In this document: positions 11,269 to 23,648 of the stretch, in pieces | Numbering within the stretch: position 1 is the stretch's first letter | How the letters are laid out: each line of letters starts with the position of its first letter | Program-made: the position numbers and the translations under genes | NCBI GenBank assembly: GCA_008931825.1 | Contig: QXVZ01000836.1 | Location: 1 to 37,654, forward strand | Direction: 5' to 3' | DNA: 37,654 nucleotides | Source of the DNA: Phallusia fumigata | Lineage: Eukaryota; Chordata; Ascidiacea; Phlebobranchia; Ascidiidae | The notes under the pieces: generated by a model | What the model was told of the DNA's origin: nothing | What the model saw: only the letters and a program-made list of their open reading frames with translations | The model's database searches: none

Positions 11269-12252
11269 CCAACATGGTACGCAAAGTCATCAACATTTCT
11301 TGCGTAGTTTGCAAACTAACATTCGTCCAGCAGGCTTCATTATATCGGTTCATTGCAGTAGAAGTTTTTACCCGCTTATGTATTTAGTCTATCTGGTCGT
11401 CTGACTCTAATTTCGTTGTAGCCTCCACCTTGTCTTATCTTTCTCTTTGAAAAAAGTATACTGTCAGCTACATAAGCAAACACACAGCCACTGAACACAT
11501 TCTAACCCCGAAGTTAGGCCGCAGCCCCCTATTGTTGTCTTTTTTGCGTTTTGGGATAAGAGCCTGAACTACACCAATATAGGTGGTTTCATTCGAGAGG
11601 AATTTACCACAGAAAGTAAAATTGTTATTTGACTGGAACCGCGTCGCGAGGCATGAAAGGGAAGTGGTGATTTGCTTTACGCACTGTGGCTTTGTCCTGA
11701 ACACGAACATGAGCGAGGAGACATGCTTGAAGTGAGAGGAGTAACTTTTGTGTCTACAGTAACGAAATGGAGGAGGTGCGCCGTTTTTCGGAGAATATGA
11801 TTTCAACGTGAACTAATACACCACGCAATGTTAAAGTCTGATTGTAGACGCCACTTCAATTTTCAACAGACGCAACACTTCCAAAGCCATTTCGAGAGGA
11901 TCACAGAATGTCAAACCACAAAACAACCATAATGTTTCCAGGAATCGACCTGGGTGGCCTCGATCGCAACGTTGACATATTTTGTTCAAATATATTTTAC
12001 CCGTGTGTGTAAACATGTGTCAAGTAAGGGTTTGTGCATCAGATTTTTCATGTAGGAAATGTCGTGTTTATAAAACTATGTCATGGGCAACCTAAATTTG
12101 CTGCATTTAATCAAGTTTCACAGGCATATGCCAAACTACAAGTCGTTAAACAGTTGCAGAATAGTAGCTTACACTCGAAGCCTGCTTTCGACAGTTGATA
12201 AATAAACATTTGTGCTAAAAAAGGCTATTACAAGAATTAAAATTTTTCGTAC

Positions 12253-13864
12253 CTTTGTCGGTCAGCCTTGGATGAACGTTTACTCGCACCAGCGTCTTCC
12301 CTGTTCTTAGTAGGAGTTTGTTTTTCTATCACCTGTGGCTCTTCACCGGGTTTAGCGTCCGACTTGGACCTTGGTGGGGTTCGGGATCGCCTGCTGCTTC
12401 CTCCGGGTGATTTAGATCGCTTAAGAAGGGATCTCTTCCTCCTGAGGCTGGGAGAGATGTATTTCCCCTCCTGGTTTCCTCCCAGCAAGCTCCGGAGCTG
12501 AAAACCGATTCCGGATTTTGTGGTAGTCGTTGACGCAGTGTCGGAAGAATCGTCACCCTGGTCGTCACGTGACTTTCTCCTCGGAAGAGTGTGAACTTCC
12601 GCAGGAGGAGCCTGCTTCTCTTCTGTAGATCCTTTAGATAAGGAACGCGTGTGCGATCTCACGGAGGCAGGAGTAGAGATTGGAGTCGGAGCACCGTCGG
12701 AGAACCCGGAGGTCCGGGCCCTTTCCTCTGCAGTCGGGGATGGAGGAGGAGAGGAGGATGATGTTGCTCCGGATGCGCTGCCAATCTTAGAGCGTCCTGC
12801 TTCGTCGGTCCCAATGCCGCTACTGGCACGGGATTTGGACTCGCCAGCGTTGTTTAAGTAAAAGTTGTCGTAGTCTACAGGATACCGAGGCACTGGTGGC
12901 TTCGGTTTATACGGCGATTCGGGCGGTTTAATATTATCCAAAATCTCCTGGACTCTGTTCTTAGCCTCTTTCTGCTCTTCAGATTCGATTGGAGGATGGA
13001 CGACGCTCTGGTGACCGCCCTCCAACTTAAACGGAACTTCCTCGTACGGATTAACGATCCCGTCGTCTAGGCTTTCATCATAGTCCAACTTGCTAACGGG
13101 AAATGGTCGATACTCTTTAGCCTGCTCGGAATGGCTGTCAGCTGTCAAGCCACGGAGCGTTGGTGACGAAGCTGAGGTCGCTAAGTGATGTCGATCTTCT
13201 TCCCGGGAGCGGATCGGCGAGGTCGGTTTCTTCTCGTTACGTTTTAAGGACAAATTACGCGAGGCGTCGGTGAGATTTTGTCGTATGTCTGGCGCTTTGC
13301 GATTTGGCGATAACTCCTTGTTCCGACCCCGGCTTTGAGGTACTGGCTTTTGGTTTTCGGTCGCCTCAAAGTCGTCAACGCTGCGAGACGCGCCTTTCTC
13401 CAAAGACTCGCGTTCGAACTTGTCGCTGCTTTCGTTTGCTGCCGCTGTGCGAGCCCGAGGTAAAGTAGATGGTTGTTGCTGTTGTTTATTGTCGCTGATA
13501 CGCTTTTCCAGCCGACGAGCGCTTGGTGATTTTACCTGCAGTGATTCGAGTTTGCTGGCGCTGCCTTTAGAGCGCTGTAAATTGCCCTTATGGCGGTCCA
13601 GAGCGCTTACAGCCGAACTGTGGCGAGCCAGATGTGTCTCAGTCGCTGGAAGTGGCAGGCTGGCCCTGCTGCCAGCAGTTTGCCTTGATAAGCCAAGTTC
13701 GGAAGATAGCGAGTCGTTTGCCCGGTTACTGGACAGCTGTTGAGGCTTAATTGCACGTCCGGTCTCGCTTTTCTTTTTTACAGCCTTGGCGTACTTAGTT
13801 GACGTCGCCTTGTCACGTTTTTGCTCGTCGACTCGCTGTGCCTCGGCGGCGCGCCGTGTCTCCC
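12253..13864 (-). CDS. Large scaffold-like gene, exon 2
   Basis: The exon starts after the acceptor TTTTCTCGCCGCAG with two bases that complete the Gly codon left by exon 1, then runs open for about 537 codons. It ends at CAAAG|GTACGA with two bases of a Ser codon. Composition is Ser/Lys/Arg/Pro-rich and predicted disordered. Visible pieces are a basic N-part (KYAKAVKKKSE), an acidic LDYDESLDDGIVNPYEEVPF segment, a Pro/Tyr patch YKPKPPVPRYPVDYDNFY that resembles SH3/SH2 ligand sequence, and ASSGIGTDEAGRSKIGSASG. The C-part is strongly basic (RRKRSLLKRSKSPGGSSRRS). The real exon is shorter at both ends than the raw open frame, as the splice sites show. Function unknown. Confidence 0.85.
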
Positions 13865-14851
13865 CTGCGGCGAGAAAACAAACCGGATTGTAATGCGCTA
13901 TCAAAGTTCGACGGAAAGCCATTAAGCAACCGTCGGAACACTGTAATTAGCGAGCCAGCACATCACTTACAACGAAAAGAACATATAGATCTACATATCC
14001 GCAAGAATTTCACAACCAACTAAGCGCGGCATGTCGGCCGTCGCGAATAGCAACACGCTAAATGGTCCTAAACAGTGTTACCCTAAACCTAACCCAAATT
14101 CCTGAAGCCATCGCGCTTGTACACTGAATCTGAACAGCTGAGAACTCTCCTGCCTTAGCCACAGGCGCTAAACTGCTGTGAAGCCTTAGATGGCTTTCAA
14201 CACACAACGTAAGTGGAAGTCATTGTGCTGACGACTTTTTGTTTGCTTAAGGGTCAATCATTACACACGTCTCTGTTTCATCAGCGCACAATGTCAATGC
14301 CGCGACGTGAGAAGGCAACTATTGCTGTTAAGGCTTAGGTGAGGGCGAACTAATGAGCATTTCTAATATCTACTGATTAATCATATTGGCGACAGCGCAT
14401 TCGGCTAACCCGTTTCGGTTGAACGCGCACAGTAAAATGTGCTAAAATGACGTCTCGAGTGGTCTTGAGTAGTAAAAGTTATGAAGTCATGAAGAAAGCA
14501 GGACATGGCTGCAGAGTTGGCATGTTTTTTTGTGCAAAAAGAGCGTTATTCTATTACTCGACGAGAGCGTATGTTTGATGCAGAACCACGTATTTAATGC
14601 GTGCTATGCTAAAGACTACAAAAATAAATCAATAAATGCTTAAAATACACGCTTCACTATTTAGGAATGGAGATTTACTCATCGTAAGTATTGTAGGTCC
14701 AAAATAAGAACTTGAAAACATCTTACAATTTAAACCTCACCCCTACAGTGAAAACCACATACTCAGCACAAGTACTTTCATTTTAGATCCTAAGGAGTAT
14801 CAACGTGTAATGTTTTACGCAGTGTATTATGAAAAATATTGACTAATATAC
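13865..14851 (-). other. Intron between exons 1 and 2 of the minus-strand gene
   Basis: 987 bases with a GT donor at 14851 and an AG acceptor at 13865. I see no further exon, and none is needed because the phases of the flanking exons fit. Confidence 0.7.
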
Positions 14852-17800
14852 CTCCATAGTTCTCCAGGTTGTCGTATCCAATCTCATCAACTCCGCCGTC
14901 CCTCAGGCCCCCATCTGAGTGACTCCGGACGTGGACAGGAGTCGGAGGCGGCCTTGATTCGGGTGGAGCTCTTTTAGCCGGAACAGGAGCCTTTTGTTTC
15001 ACGCTAAACTCTAACGGGAAGTGAGGGGTGTCGCTCAAGTTGCCGTCATCCTGTTCGGAGTGTCGCCTTGTCTTCTTCAACGTGCCAACAGTCTCGTTGA
15101 ACTCATGCACTGATGACATGATTGAGGAGGGAGTCGGCTCCATGTCCTTGCAGCTTCCGGAAGACGGTGATCGGTGAAACATACCAGAATGCTCCCTGGA
15201 TATCGTCGGCGGAGGAGAATGCAGTTCCTCGAATGTTGGTTCCATCCTAGATAAATCCACCATTCCATACGGAGCTACATCTTGAATGATCTTGTCTTCC
15301 GCCGGTGACTGCGGCTGCTTAGCTTCTCTTGTTGATGACCGTGATCCCTCAGCGCTCCTGCTTCCGCTTACAGAGGACTCGGAGCATCGGCTCTCTCTGG
15401 ATGTTGCTCGCTTAAGGCTGTTCCTTGACGATGGCATGCTCCCCGAATCCTCATCACTTATGAATTCATATACTCCTTCTTTGTCGGTGGCCGAATCTCT
15501 GGAAGTGGAACGCATCACGGAGCTTGAATTGCTTCTTCCGTCCCAAGAACGCTCCCCGGCGCTTTGCTCCCGCATAAGAAGCGGAAAAGGTTTAGGTTCC
15601 ACCTGCTGTTGCTGAAAACCGGTTTTATTCTTCTGGTCACCACCGGCAATCGGATTGCTTTGCCATTTAACAGACGATGTGTCAGACTCTTCGGAAGAGG
15701 TGGTGGAATGAACGGTAGTGCTGCCACTCTCGCGTACCGAGTACTCAGACATCGCCGTCTCAGTCTCGGTGGTTTCCCCGTCGGCCATACCGTCGTCGCT
15801 ATCGTCAGCAAGCCGCCTTCGCGAGGAGCACACACTGCTGCTCAACATACTTTCAAGCGGCGACCCGCTGCGGTCCTTACGCGAAGAAACCGAGTATTCG
15901 TCAGCAAACATGGATGCGTCGTCCTCAGTCACGGATGAAGCACAGGAAGAAGAGTCGCCGTACGTGCTGTCCTCCTCGAGGATCGGCGCTAAAGGCTCGT
16001 CCACCAGTGATCGAGCTCGTGCTTCTTCCGGGGAGAACTGCTGGACCAACAAGTGTTGTTGCATCATAGCTGATGATGGCGCAGACGACGACGTATTGGA
16101 CTGCGACTGAAAGCTTGGTTGATTGGGCTGGGGCATTGGCGAAGGCAAGTGGGGCACGCGGCCCGAGGAAGCGGTATTCGGCTGTGACACGTTCAATTTA
16201 AGTGTCGGTTTCTGACGCTTTGGTTCAGCGATTGATTTTTCCTGCTCTGTTGGTGTAACGACCGGCGAAGCTTGAGTTTCGGCGATCTGCGTGGCAGAAT
16301 GACGGTTGAACTTCAACTGCTTTGGCGGCAACTTCGGCGGTGGGGCAGGTGGATTGCTTACCGAACCCTGCTTGAGATTTTCCTTGAGTTTTTGATATTC
16401 GTAGTCCAGTTCCCCGATGGCGCTGCGAAATTCAGTTGAAGCTGTCTTGTTGGGCGGCTGCTGCTGAGCAGGCGACTTATGACTGGCGTTGGCTGTTTTT
16501 GAGGCAGCTTTGCCATCTGGTATCTGCACATTGCGGTTATGGTGCGTTGCTGCCTTATCGCCATTGCGTCTGGCATTCGTTTCTGCGCTACGTTGACGCG
16601 ACGCATCCAAAAGCATTTGCTGCTGTCGTCGCAGTTCTTCTTTTTCGCGCTTCTGCCGCACCTTTTCCATGATATCCATGTTGTCGTAGTAGAGGATCTC
16701 CTCTTCAATATCGCGTTGTGGCTTCTCGGTCACCGGGAACGGGCTCGGGCTGTCGTCTGACCAGTACTGCAAAGTCCCTTTCACTTGAGGAACGGTCTGC
16801 TGAACCTGTCTACTGTTGCTGCTGCTCTTCGTCACGTTTGGTCGCGTAGCAGAACTGTTTAAACTTGACGCTTCGCTCGGCTGCGCTCCTTTATCCCCGC
16901 ACCCTTTGCCTTCGACAAAATGCGGCTGTTTGTCCATTCCGCGCGTGCTCGGCATATCCTCGGGCGTAGCGCGCTCGCAATCGATTCTTTGCGGTGAGCG
17001 CGAGACATCACTTACAACAACACCCGCGTGCTGCTGATGATTATTGGCCACAACCCCGCCGTTTGTAGCAGCAAGCTGCCACACGCTGTCGCCCTTCGGT
17101 GGGTCAGGGGGCGGCGGTAGATCAGGGGGTGGTGGTAGGTCCGAAAAGTCAACGGCACGATTTGAGCTGGATTTGCTGACTTTTGGGTACGCTGGCATCA
17201 CAAATGCTGCCTCTATAGTAGACACCTTGTCCTGCGAAAGCTTTGCAACTTGCACACCTCGAACTGGAGACGTTTCGTCGACGGCGGACGGCGACTTTGG
17301 CAGCCCTAGGGCGGGTGTCGGGCCGCTGTTGAAGAATTTCTTCTTTTCAGTTGGCGAGATAAGGGAGTTGATGAGTTTGGTTTCAAACTCGTGCTCGTAT
17401 CTCTGCTTAAGATCGCTGAGGTTGTGCGACGATTCAACTCGTTCGCGCGGTTGATCATGATCCAACGACCACGGCTGTTCATTTAAATACGCCAGTTCCT
17501 CGGCAGTTGGAGCAGCAGCAATCAGCTCGGCCTCACGTGACTGATACTCCGGTTCGTGATTGGTCCCCTTGACGTCGTTTTCTATCCCGAACGACTCGAG
17601 GTCCTTCATGGCTAAAATGTCTTTGAACAGTTCGTTAGCGGTTGGGTTTGGACCGTTTTTACCCGTGAAGCTCAAGACCGGGGTGTTGTTGAACACTGGG
17701 TCAGGCTCTGGTTTCTTAAACTTAATTTTCATTTTCTCGAATTTTTGGCGCTTCTCGGACACAGGCGCACTTGCAGGGTCTTCTGAGTCAACAGGTCCTG

Positions 17801-18562
17801 GGCTCAATGTCCCGTTGGCCATCTGTGGGCCAGGCTTTAGCTCCAGGGGCGCCGGGCGCATTTTTGGCTTGCTTGCCACTTTCGGCGGAACCTTTCTCGC
17901 GTCCTGCGGCGCCAACATTGGCGGCCTTGTTGCCACTGAAACTGGGCTATCCATCGTAACTTTAGGGGTGAGTCTTGGTGATTCAGGCTTTGTCGCCGGC
18001 CTGGTCACTGCAAAAGCATGCCTTGGTCCCAAGTTATTCTCCAAGTGAGGTAATCCAGGCGAATGATTCAGCGGTGCTTGGTACGGAACAGACTTTTTAT
18101 CATTCTGTTTAGACTTATTCGCTAGAGTTGGGGCTGAAACCCTGCGTATAACTCTGGCATTAAACTTAAAAACGTTCTCTCCACTGGCCGGTCTCGCCTG
18201 ATCTGGACTTGTAAGCAGAGCGCGCGGCTTCGGCGCCACGAACGGTTTAGGCGACAAGATCGAGGGCTTGCTACTTGCTGATCTAGCTCTCGGAAGCGTC
18301 AGCGATTTTCCTGTGCTGTTGCTGTTGTTCGAGTTGAGATAGCTGTGTGGGCTGTAGTTGTCGGTCGAGTAACAGCTCGCATTGGACAAATTGTTCTCAT
18401 AGGAGATTGCTGCCGGCGGAGTCACTCCGTCCAAGCTTGAGCGGCGTTTTTCGCGCGCCGCAAAATCGTCGTCATGCCCCGTCGCCTCCGCTACCTGCCT
18501 TCGACCGAGCTCTGTTTGTTTGCATTCCGCANCCTAAAAACTGTCGCCAAGGACCCGTTGCC
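14852..18562 (-). CDS. Large scaffold-like gene, exon 1 of 11 resolved (5' end unresolved)
   Basis: Long open exon on the minus strand, about 1,226 codons from the single-N gap at 18532 to the donor at 14851 (GGAG|GTATAT). To the right of the gap a strong acceptor (pyrimidine tract, CCAG|GGC) sits at 18562, so I extend the exon across the gap; the frame through the gap is unknown. There is no in-frame ATG near the start (the apparent first Met is a TTG), so the start codon lies further upstream. The protein is low-complexity. It has LPRARS-type basic phosphosites near the N-end, a Pro run of the form LPPPPDLPPPPDPP (about 17098-17153), a charged helix YDNMDIMEKVRQKREKEEL (about 16615-16700) and an acidic/Ser-rich region (about 15330-15990). 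It ends with a Pro-rich stretch and a YDNLENYG motif. The exon ends with one base of a Gly codon, which exon 2 completes. I do not recognise a family; an SH3/actin-linked scaffold is possible. Confidence 0.85.
18532..18532. other. Single-N assembly gap inside exon 1 of the minus-strand gene
   Basis: The N interrupts an otherwise open reading frame. No flanking duplication is seen here, so real sequence may be missing. Confidence 0.85.
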
Positions 18563-18698
18563 CTGGAACAAAAGACCCAAAGCAGCCGTCGCCTGTTTAC
18601 GTAAATGCACTAGCGCAGAAAAATGTCCTTCCCACGACTATACAGTGAGGAGGGTCGGGGTGGCGGGCAGGTAGAGGGGACGAGGCAGCAGGTGATTA

Positions 18699-19844
18699 GG
18701 TTCAGGGTACCTGCAGCTTTCGTCCCTCGATTGTCCGCCTATTGTTGTCGCTAGGTCTTCACGCGTCGCCGGGGATTGCATTGATTCTTTGCTCCCCCTG
18801 CTCTGGGTCGTCAAGTTTTGAGCGAGTGGTTTTGTTAATGACCCCGTTACTACAAGTGCTAAAAACATTCGGCATTTGTGCTGTCGAGTTCCACGCTGCT
18901 ACTGAGAGTATTTCCTTTACCTGAATGCGTAAGATCGTTGAGAATAACATCTTGACCAGTTATGGACGTTGTGTAGGTTGTGGTCTAATATTGACCCTTT
19001 ACGCATCTGCAGGACAAAACACTTATCTTTTATGTGACCTTATTAAAACCGAATTATTCATAGCCCAGGCATTTGATGAGCGTTTGCAATTAAACCACAC
19101 CACTTGAACAGCAATATGCGCAAGATGTGTTCGTAGCCATTGTCGAAAACAAATGACTAAACGCCCTTAAAAACACGTTTATGCGTTTCTAACTTTAAAG
19201 TCCGCCAAAATATTTTAGACAGTGAACGCATGTTTAGAGCTTTATATTAGAGGGTTGCGCAGTCCAAGCAACATTAACTGTCTACTGTGCCATAAAATAC
19301 CTTAAACCACCTGTTCCAATAAAACACACGTAATGAAACGGATCCCANGGTTCGGGGTACCTGCAGCTTTAGTCCCTCGATTGTCCGCCTGTTGTTGTCG
19401 CTAGGTCTTCACGCGTCGCCGGGGATTGCATTGATTCTTTGCTCCCCCTGCTCTGGGTCGTCAAGTTTTGAGCGAGTGGTTTCGGTAACGACCCCGTTAC
19501 TACAAGTGCTAAAAACATTCGGCATTTGTGCTGTCGAGTTCCACGCTGCTACTGAGAGTATTTCCTTTGCCTGAATGCGTAAGTTCGTTATGAGAATAAC
19601 ATCTTGACCAGTTATGGACGTTGTGTAGATCTATTGACAGGTTGTGGTCTAATATTGACTCTTTACGCATCTGGCGGACAAAACACCTATCTTTTATGTG
19701 ACCTTATTAATACCAAATTATTCATAGCCCAGGCATTTGATGAGCGTTTGCAATTAAACCACACCACTTGAACAGCAATATGCGCAAGATGTGTTCGTAG
19801 CCATTGTCGAAAACAAATGACTAAACGCCCTTAAAAACACGTTT
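18699..19844. repeat. Allelic contig-end overlap with an unpaired spacer
   Basis: 18699-19180 and 19349-19844 match closely, with small insertions in the right copy. 19181-19347 follows the first copy without a counterpart, and single Ns lie at 19348 and 19845. A short contig of the other haplotype placed between two Ns would give this pattern. Confidence 0.75.
18711..18858 (-). other. Candidate upstream exon of the minus-strand gene (weak)
   Basis: Between an acceptor (AATGTTTTTAG|CA) and a donor (GCTGCAG|GTACCC), one frame is open and Ser/Arg-rich (LTTQSRGSKESMQSPATRED). It ends with AG, a phase that could join the acceptor at 18562. The allelic copy further right (19349-19844) has an in-frame TAA at 19369-19371 where this copy has GAA, which counts against coding or marks a nonsense allele. 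Confidence 0.25.
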
Positions 19845-19845
19845 N

Positions 19846-22642
19846 ACAATACGTTTATTTGTACAACCAGTGCTATTTTTAACTAGGCAAAGGCGCGGTT
19901 TTATTCTAAAATTCTTTTGACGCCTGTACATAAATTTGGCAGAGCAAAGTTTGACTAAAATACACAAACTGTCGGCTTTGTAAATTCTACAAGCTCCACG
20001 TTTTATGCAAAACAAACTTTTCTGGTTCTTTACACAAACCCACACATATTTTCTCATCTCACTCCCAAAAGATACCTCAATTCTTCACCACAGATTTTCA
20101 AACTGCCTCACCGCACCAACTTGCCACACAAAGCAGGTCTACATATCAACCTCCATTGACAATCACAATCCGTAAAACGCAAACAGATTCTGCGGTGTTC
20201 GTGGCTTGAAACAAGGACTCTAACTTGAACGTGCAAAACGAAATAACGGGCTTTGCGTGACAAGGCAGTCTACAAGCGAATTCCAACCGACACAGAAATA
20301 AAAGACGACCCCCATTGTTTCGTCACAAAGGCGATTTCTTGGGTTGCGAGCGGTTGGGTCAAGTGTTCGCGAAAATTTGTATGATATCAGAATGACAGTT
20401 GTGGTCCCAAAAATGCGCGGTCAAACGGGTTTGCTGTGCTGAGACATGTCAGTCCTTCACTATGGAATCGCAGAAATAGCGGCGCTTTTACAAAAACATT
20501 GTTCCGACCTAAACGTTAAATGCTGTGGTATAGTAANGTTGTCCGTTTACCGCTTTGACAGTGCTAACTTCCTGAACAGGAAAAACAACGCCAACACTTC
20601 AGCTACTCAGGCCGTATTGAAACATAAGATCCTGAAAATTGGCGTCTGATACTGTATTCTGGTTTGCAGATTTGTTGCAAGAATATCGTCTGACTAAGGT
20701 TCGGCCGTTGCACAAACAGCAGCAGAAACTTACCTTGATATACAAGGCTATCACGTGTCTTGAATCTCTATTCCCCATTCTGGCTGGATCTTACCGTGTT
20801 ATCTTTTAAGATAACCATTTGGATAGACGGCTGGTGTTTGCAACATTGTTGACATTATGGAGAAATTCTTTAAATTAAATTGATTGCAACGATCTAGGGT
20901 CAATGACTTTAAAAATTAAAGAAAACAACCACACAAAAACGTTTGCTATGGAAATTGCAAATCAGCTAAGCCGAATCTAAGCATTGTCCACTTAGAACAA
21001 GGTGACACAAAAGTCACGACTCACTAGGGGCAAACAAACGTTGTTGTTATGATCTGCATTGCTGACACTTGCTGAATCATAAAATAAACCGTGAGTTCCT
21101 TGCAAACTGTGTTCTGCCAAAATTCCACTACCGGAAGACATCTTGTGATTCCACGGCGACGCTTAACTTCGGTTTTGTAAATACGTGTCCCGAGCATAAA
21201 AACGTAAAACGTCGAAATGTCACTCATTGACTGCCAGTGGCGCACGACGGATCGGCTCGTAATGTAAATAGATCGACACCCATACACGTGTTTTTCTGCC
21301 TTTAACTGATCACCTTTGCAAAAGAAGTGTTGTCTACGTGGTGTTTGTCCTAATTTGTAAATCGCCAATAGTACCGATTTTGACAATTTTGCCAACGAGG
21401 AATTCTGAAAGAAAAACTCAAAGAAGCGTTTCCTTCAGGACTTACACTCGCTTTTCTCAGATTGTTTATTGTTTTGAAATCCACTAATTTCGACCCAATT
21501 ATTAGATCACCGCCAACCTAATACAAGATCAAAGCAAAAACCCAAAATGTCGTACGCGTGCGCTAGATGTTCCTATGGATGACATCTTTGCGAAATTTCA
21601 ACAATTGATAACCAGCAAGTAGAGGCAAGCATCTGAAATATTCCCGCCACTGTTCCGCAGAAGCACGACGGCGCGATTTAAGAACACCAACACAATCCTG
21701 GTAGCGGTGTTTAAACACAACACATACAAGTAGACGAAAACCGTGCGAGAACATTGAACCTTAAAGGCCGCGGTTCACCTTTGGCCATCACAGACCTAAG
21801 TAAAGTAGTATTTGAACCTGGGCACTCAACAGGTAATCTTGTGTACATGAACGACACCTGGAAGTTGGCCTTAGTCTTGGGATTGACGCGCATACTGTGG
21901 CACTGGTTTTAGGGCGGATTTACGAAAACGCATAGAGGTTGGTAGTTTAACCACGTGAGCTGCGTTTGTTGGTTTTAGGATTTGTGATACTAATTGCAGG
22001 AAGCCCAGCACGAACGAACGTTCTTTCTATACAGGGCCTGGGCGCCATAGTTTCAACAACTAAATTAGCGCAGTGACATTTTCAAGACTTTATAGGTTTA
22101 ATTAAGCAGATACTTTGGGCAATTTATAAAGAAGCCGGTTCCAAAGCACTTAGATCTAAACCGAAATATAAGTATGACTGGTAAAAAACTGGAGTCGATT
22201 AGGAGTTCATTACTTGATGCCAATTCCTCTGCCAGCCAATTTAACGTCTAGACCAAAAGACGAAATTTAAAACTCCTAATGCCAACACTCCTGTTTTGCT
22301 AAAAGCAAATTATCGAATTTCGCTTCAAACTTGTCATAATTTTGTTGCTATCTTGTACATAATTTTTGTAGCCAACCAAAAAAAGTTAAGTAAAATTTTG
22401 GTGAAAATAGACAAAACTTTAAAAATGATTTCTTGTCAACAAGGTGAAGTGTTTTACAGAAATCAATTTACATTAAAATACCCAACTTCTTAACATAGTT
22501 GTCTGGTCTCACAAACTTCTAGGCAACCACTATTCTCACTCAAACTTTAAAATGATTTTCCAAAAAATGCTGTCAATCATCGTCACAAAAACGACTTCGC
22601 AACAAAGCGTCTTTGACGAAAACAAATCAATTTCCGCTTTCG
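19846..22642. other. Intergenic stretch without supported genes
   Basis: Only short frames of average composition and no convincing splice-site pairs. One N at 20537. I see nothing further. Confidence 0.5.
20537..20537. other. Single-N assembly gap
   Basis: Isolated N without a duplicated flank that I could find. Confidence 0.85.
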
Positions 22643-22658
22643 ATTGTGACGTCACAAT
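22643..22658. promoter_or_regulatory. 16-bp perfect palindrome centred on a full CRE
   Basis: ATTGTGACGTCACAAT is its own reverse complement and contains the CREB/ATF site TGACGTCA (22647-22654). No gene start was identified nearby, so the function is open. Confidence 0.45.
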
Positions 22659-22690
22659 TGCGGCGCGTCACCGCCCAAGGTCAAGTCGCT

Positions 22691-23648
22691 GGCTCGTCTC
22701 ACGATAACGTGGCGTTGGGTGCTACAACAATAATACGTAGTGCGGCGCATAAACTTGCCCAACAATTGGGGCAGTGCTTGGAAAACATTGTACAACTGGA
22801 TTAAAAGCCTTCAACTGTCGTTATACGCCACCCGTTGCTTAATACTTGTTTTTTAAACCATCTAGCGGATCCGATCACGCATAGCAGCCAAAGAAGCTTC
22901 TAAACCAGTGGTTCTCGATGTTCCGAGGACCGCTAAAATGACCTCGAATTAACTACACTCGACCACAATTCAGCAATGCTTTGTGTGTGCCACAATCACG
23001 CCTTGTTACTTGTGATATCACAAAGGGGCATTTCGCAGCGGTGCCACAAAGGGCACATTCTACACTGCTCATGAAACATACTTTCAGAATACATCAGCAA
23101 TCACGCGATATAGAATCAACTAGGAGAGACTGAAGACGTTTCGCGGACCTTCTAAAATCGCTTCGCGNGGCTCGTCTCACGACACGATAATGTGGCGTTG
23201 GGTGCTACAACAACAATACGTAGTGCGGCGCATAAACTTGCCTAACAATTTGGGCAGTGCTTGGAATACATTGTTCAACTGGATTAAAAACCTTCAACTG
23301 TCGTTATACGCCACCCGTTGCTTAATACTTGTTTTTTAAACCATCTAGCGGATCCGCTCACGCATAGCAGCCAAAGAAGCTTCTAAACCAGTGGTTCTCG
23401 ATGTTCCGAAGACCACGAAAATGACCTCGAATTAACTTCACTCGACTACAATTCAGCAATGCTTTGTGTGTGCCACAATCACGCCTTGTTACTTGTGATA
23501 TCACAAAGGAGCATTTCGCAGCGGTGCCACAAAGGGCACATTCTACACTGCTCATGAAACATACTTTCAGAATATATCAGCAATCACGCGATATAGAATC
23601 AACTAGGAGAGACTGAACGTTTCGCGGACCTTCTAAAATCGCTTCGCG
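22691..23648. repeat. Allelic contig-end overlap, about 480-base copies around an N
   Basis: 22691-23167 and 23169-23648 are near-identical and flank an N at 23168. The hAT-like element spans the end of the right copy, so the left copy holds only its first part. Confidence 0.8.

Noticed and set aside
17560..18048. 162-codon plus-strand open frame
   Set aside because: It is antisense to the long minus-strand exon, whose frame is far longer and has splice support; other plus-strand frames over 12268-18048 are rejected for the same reason.
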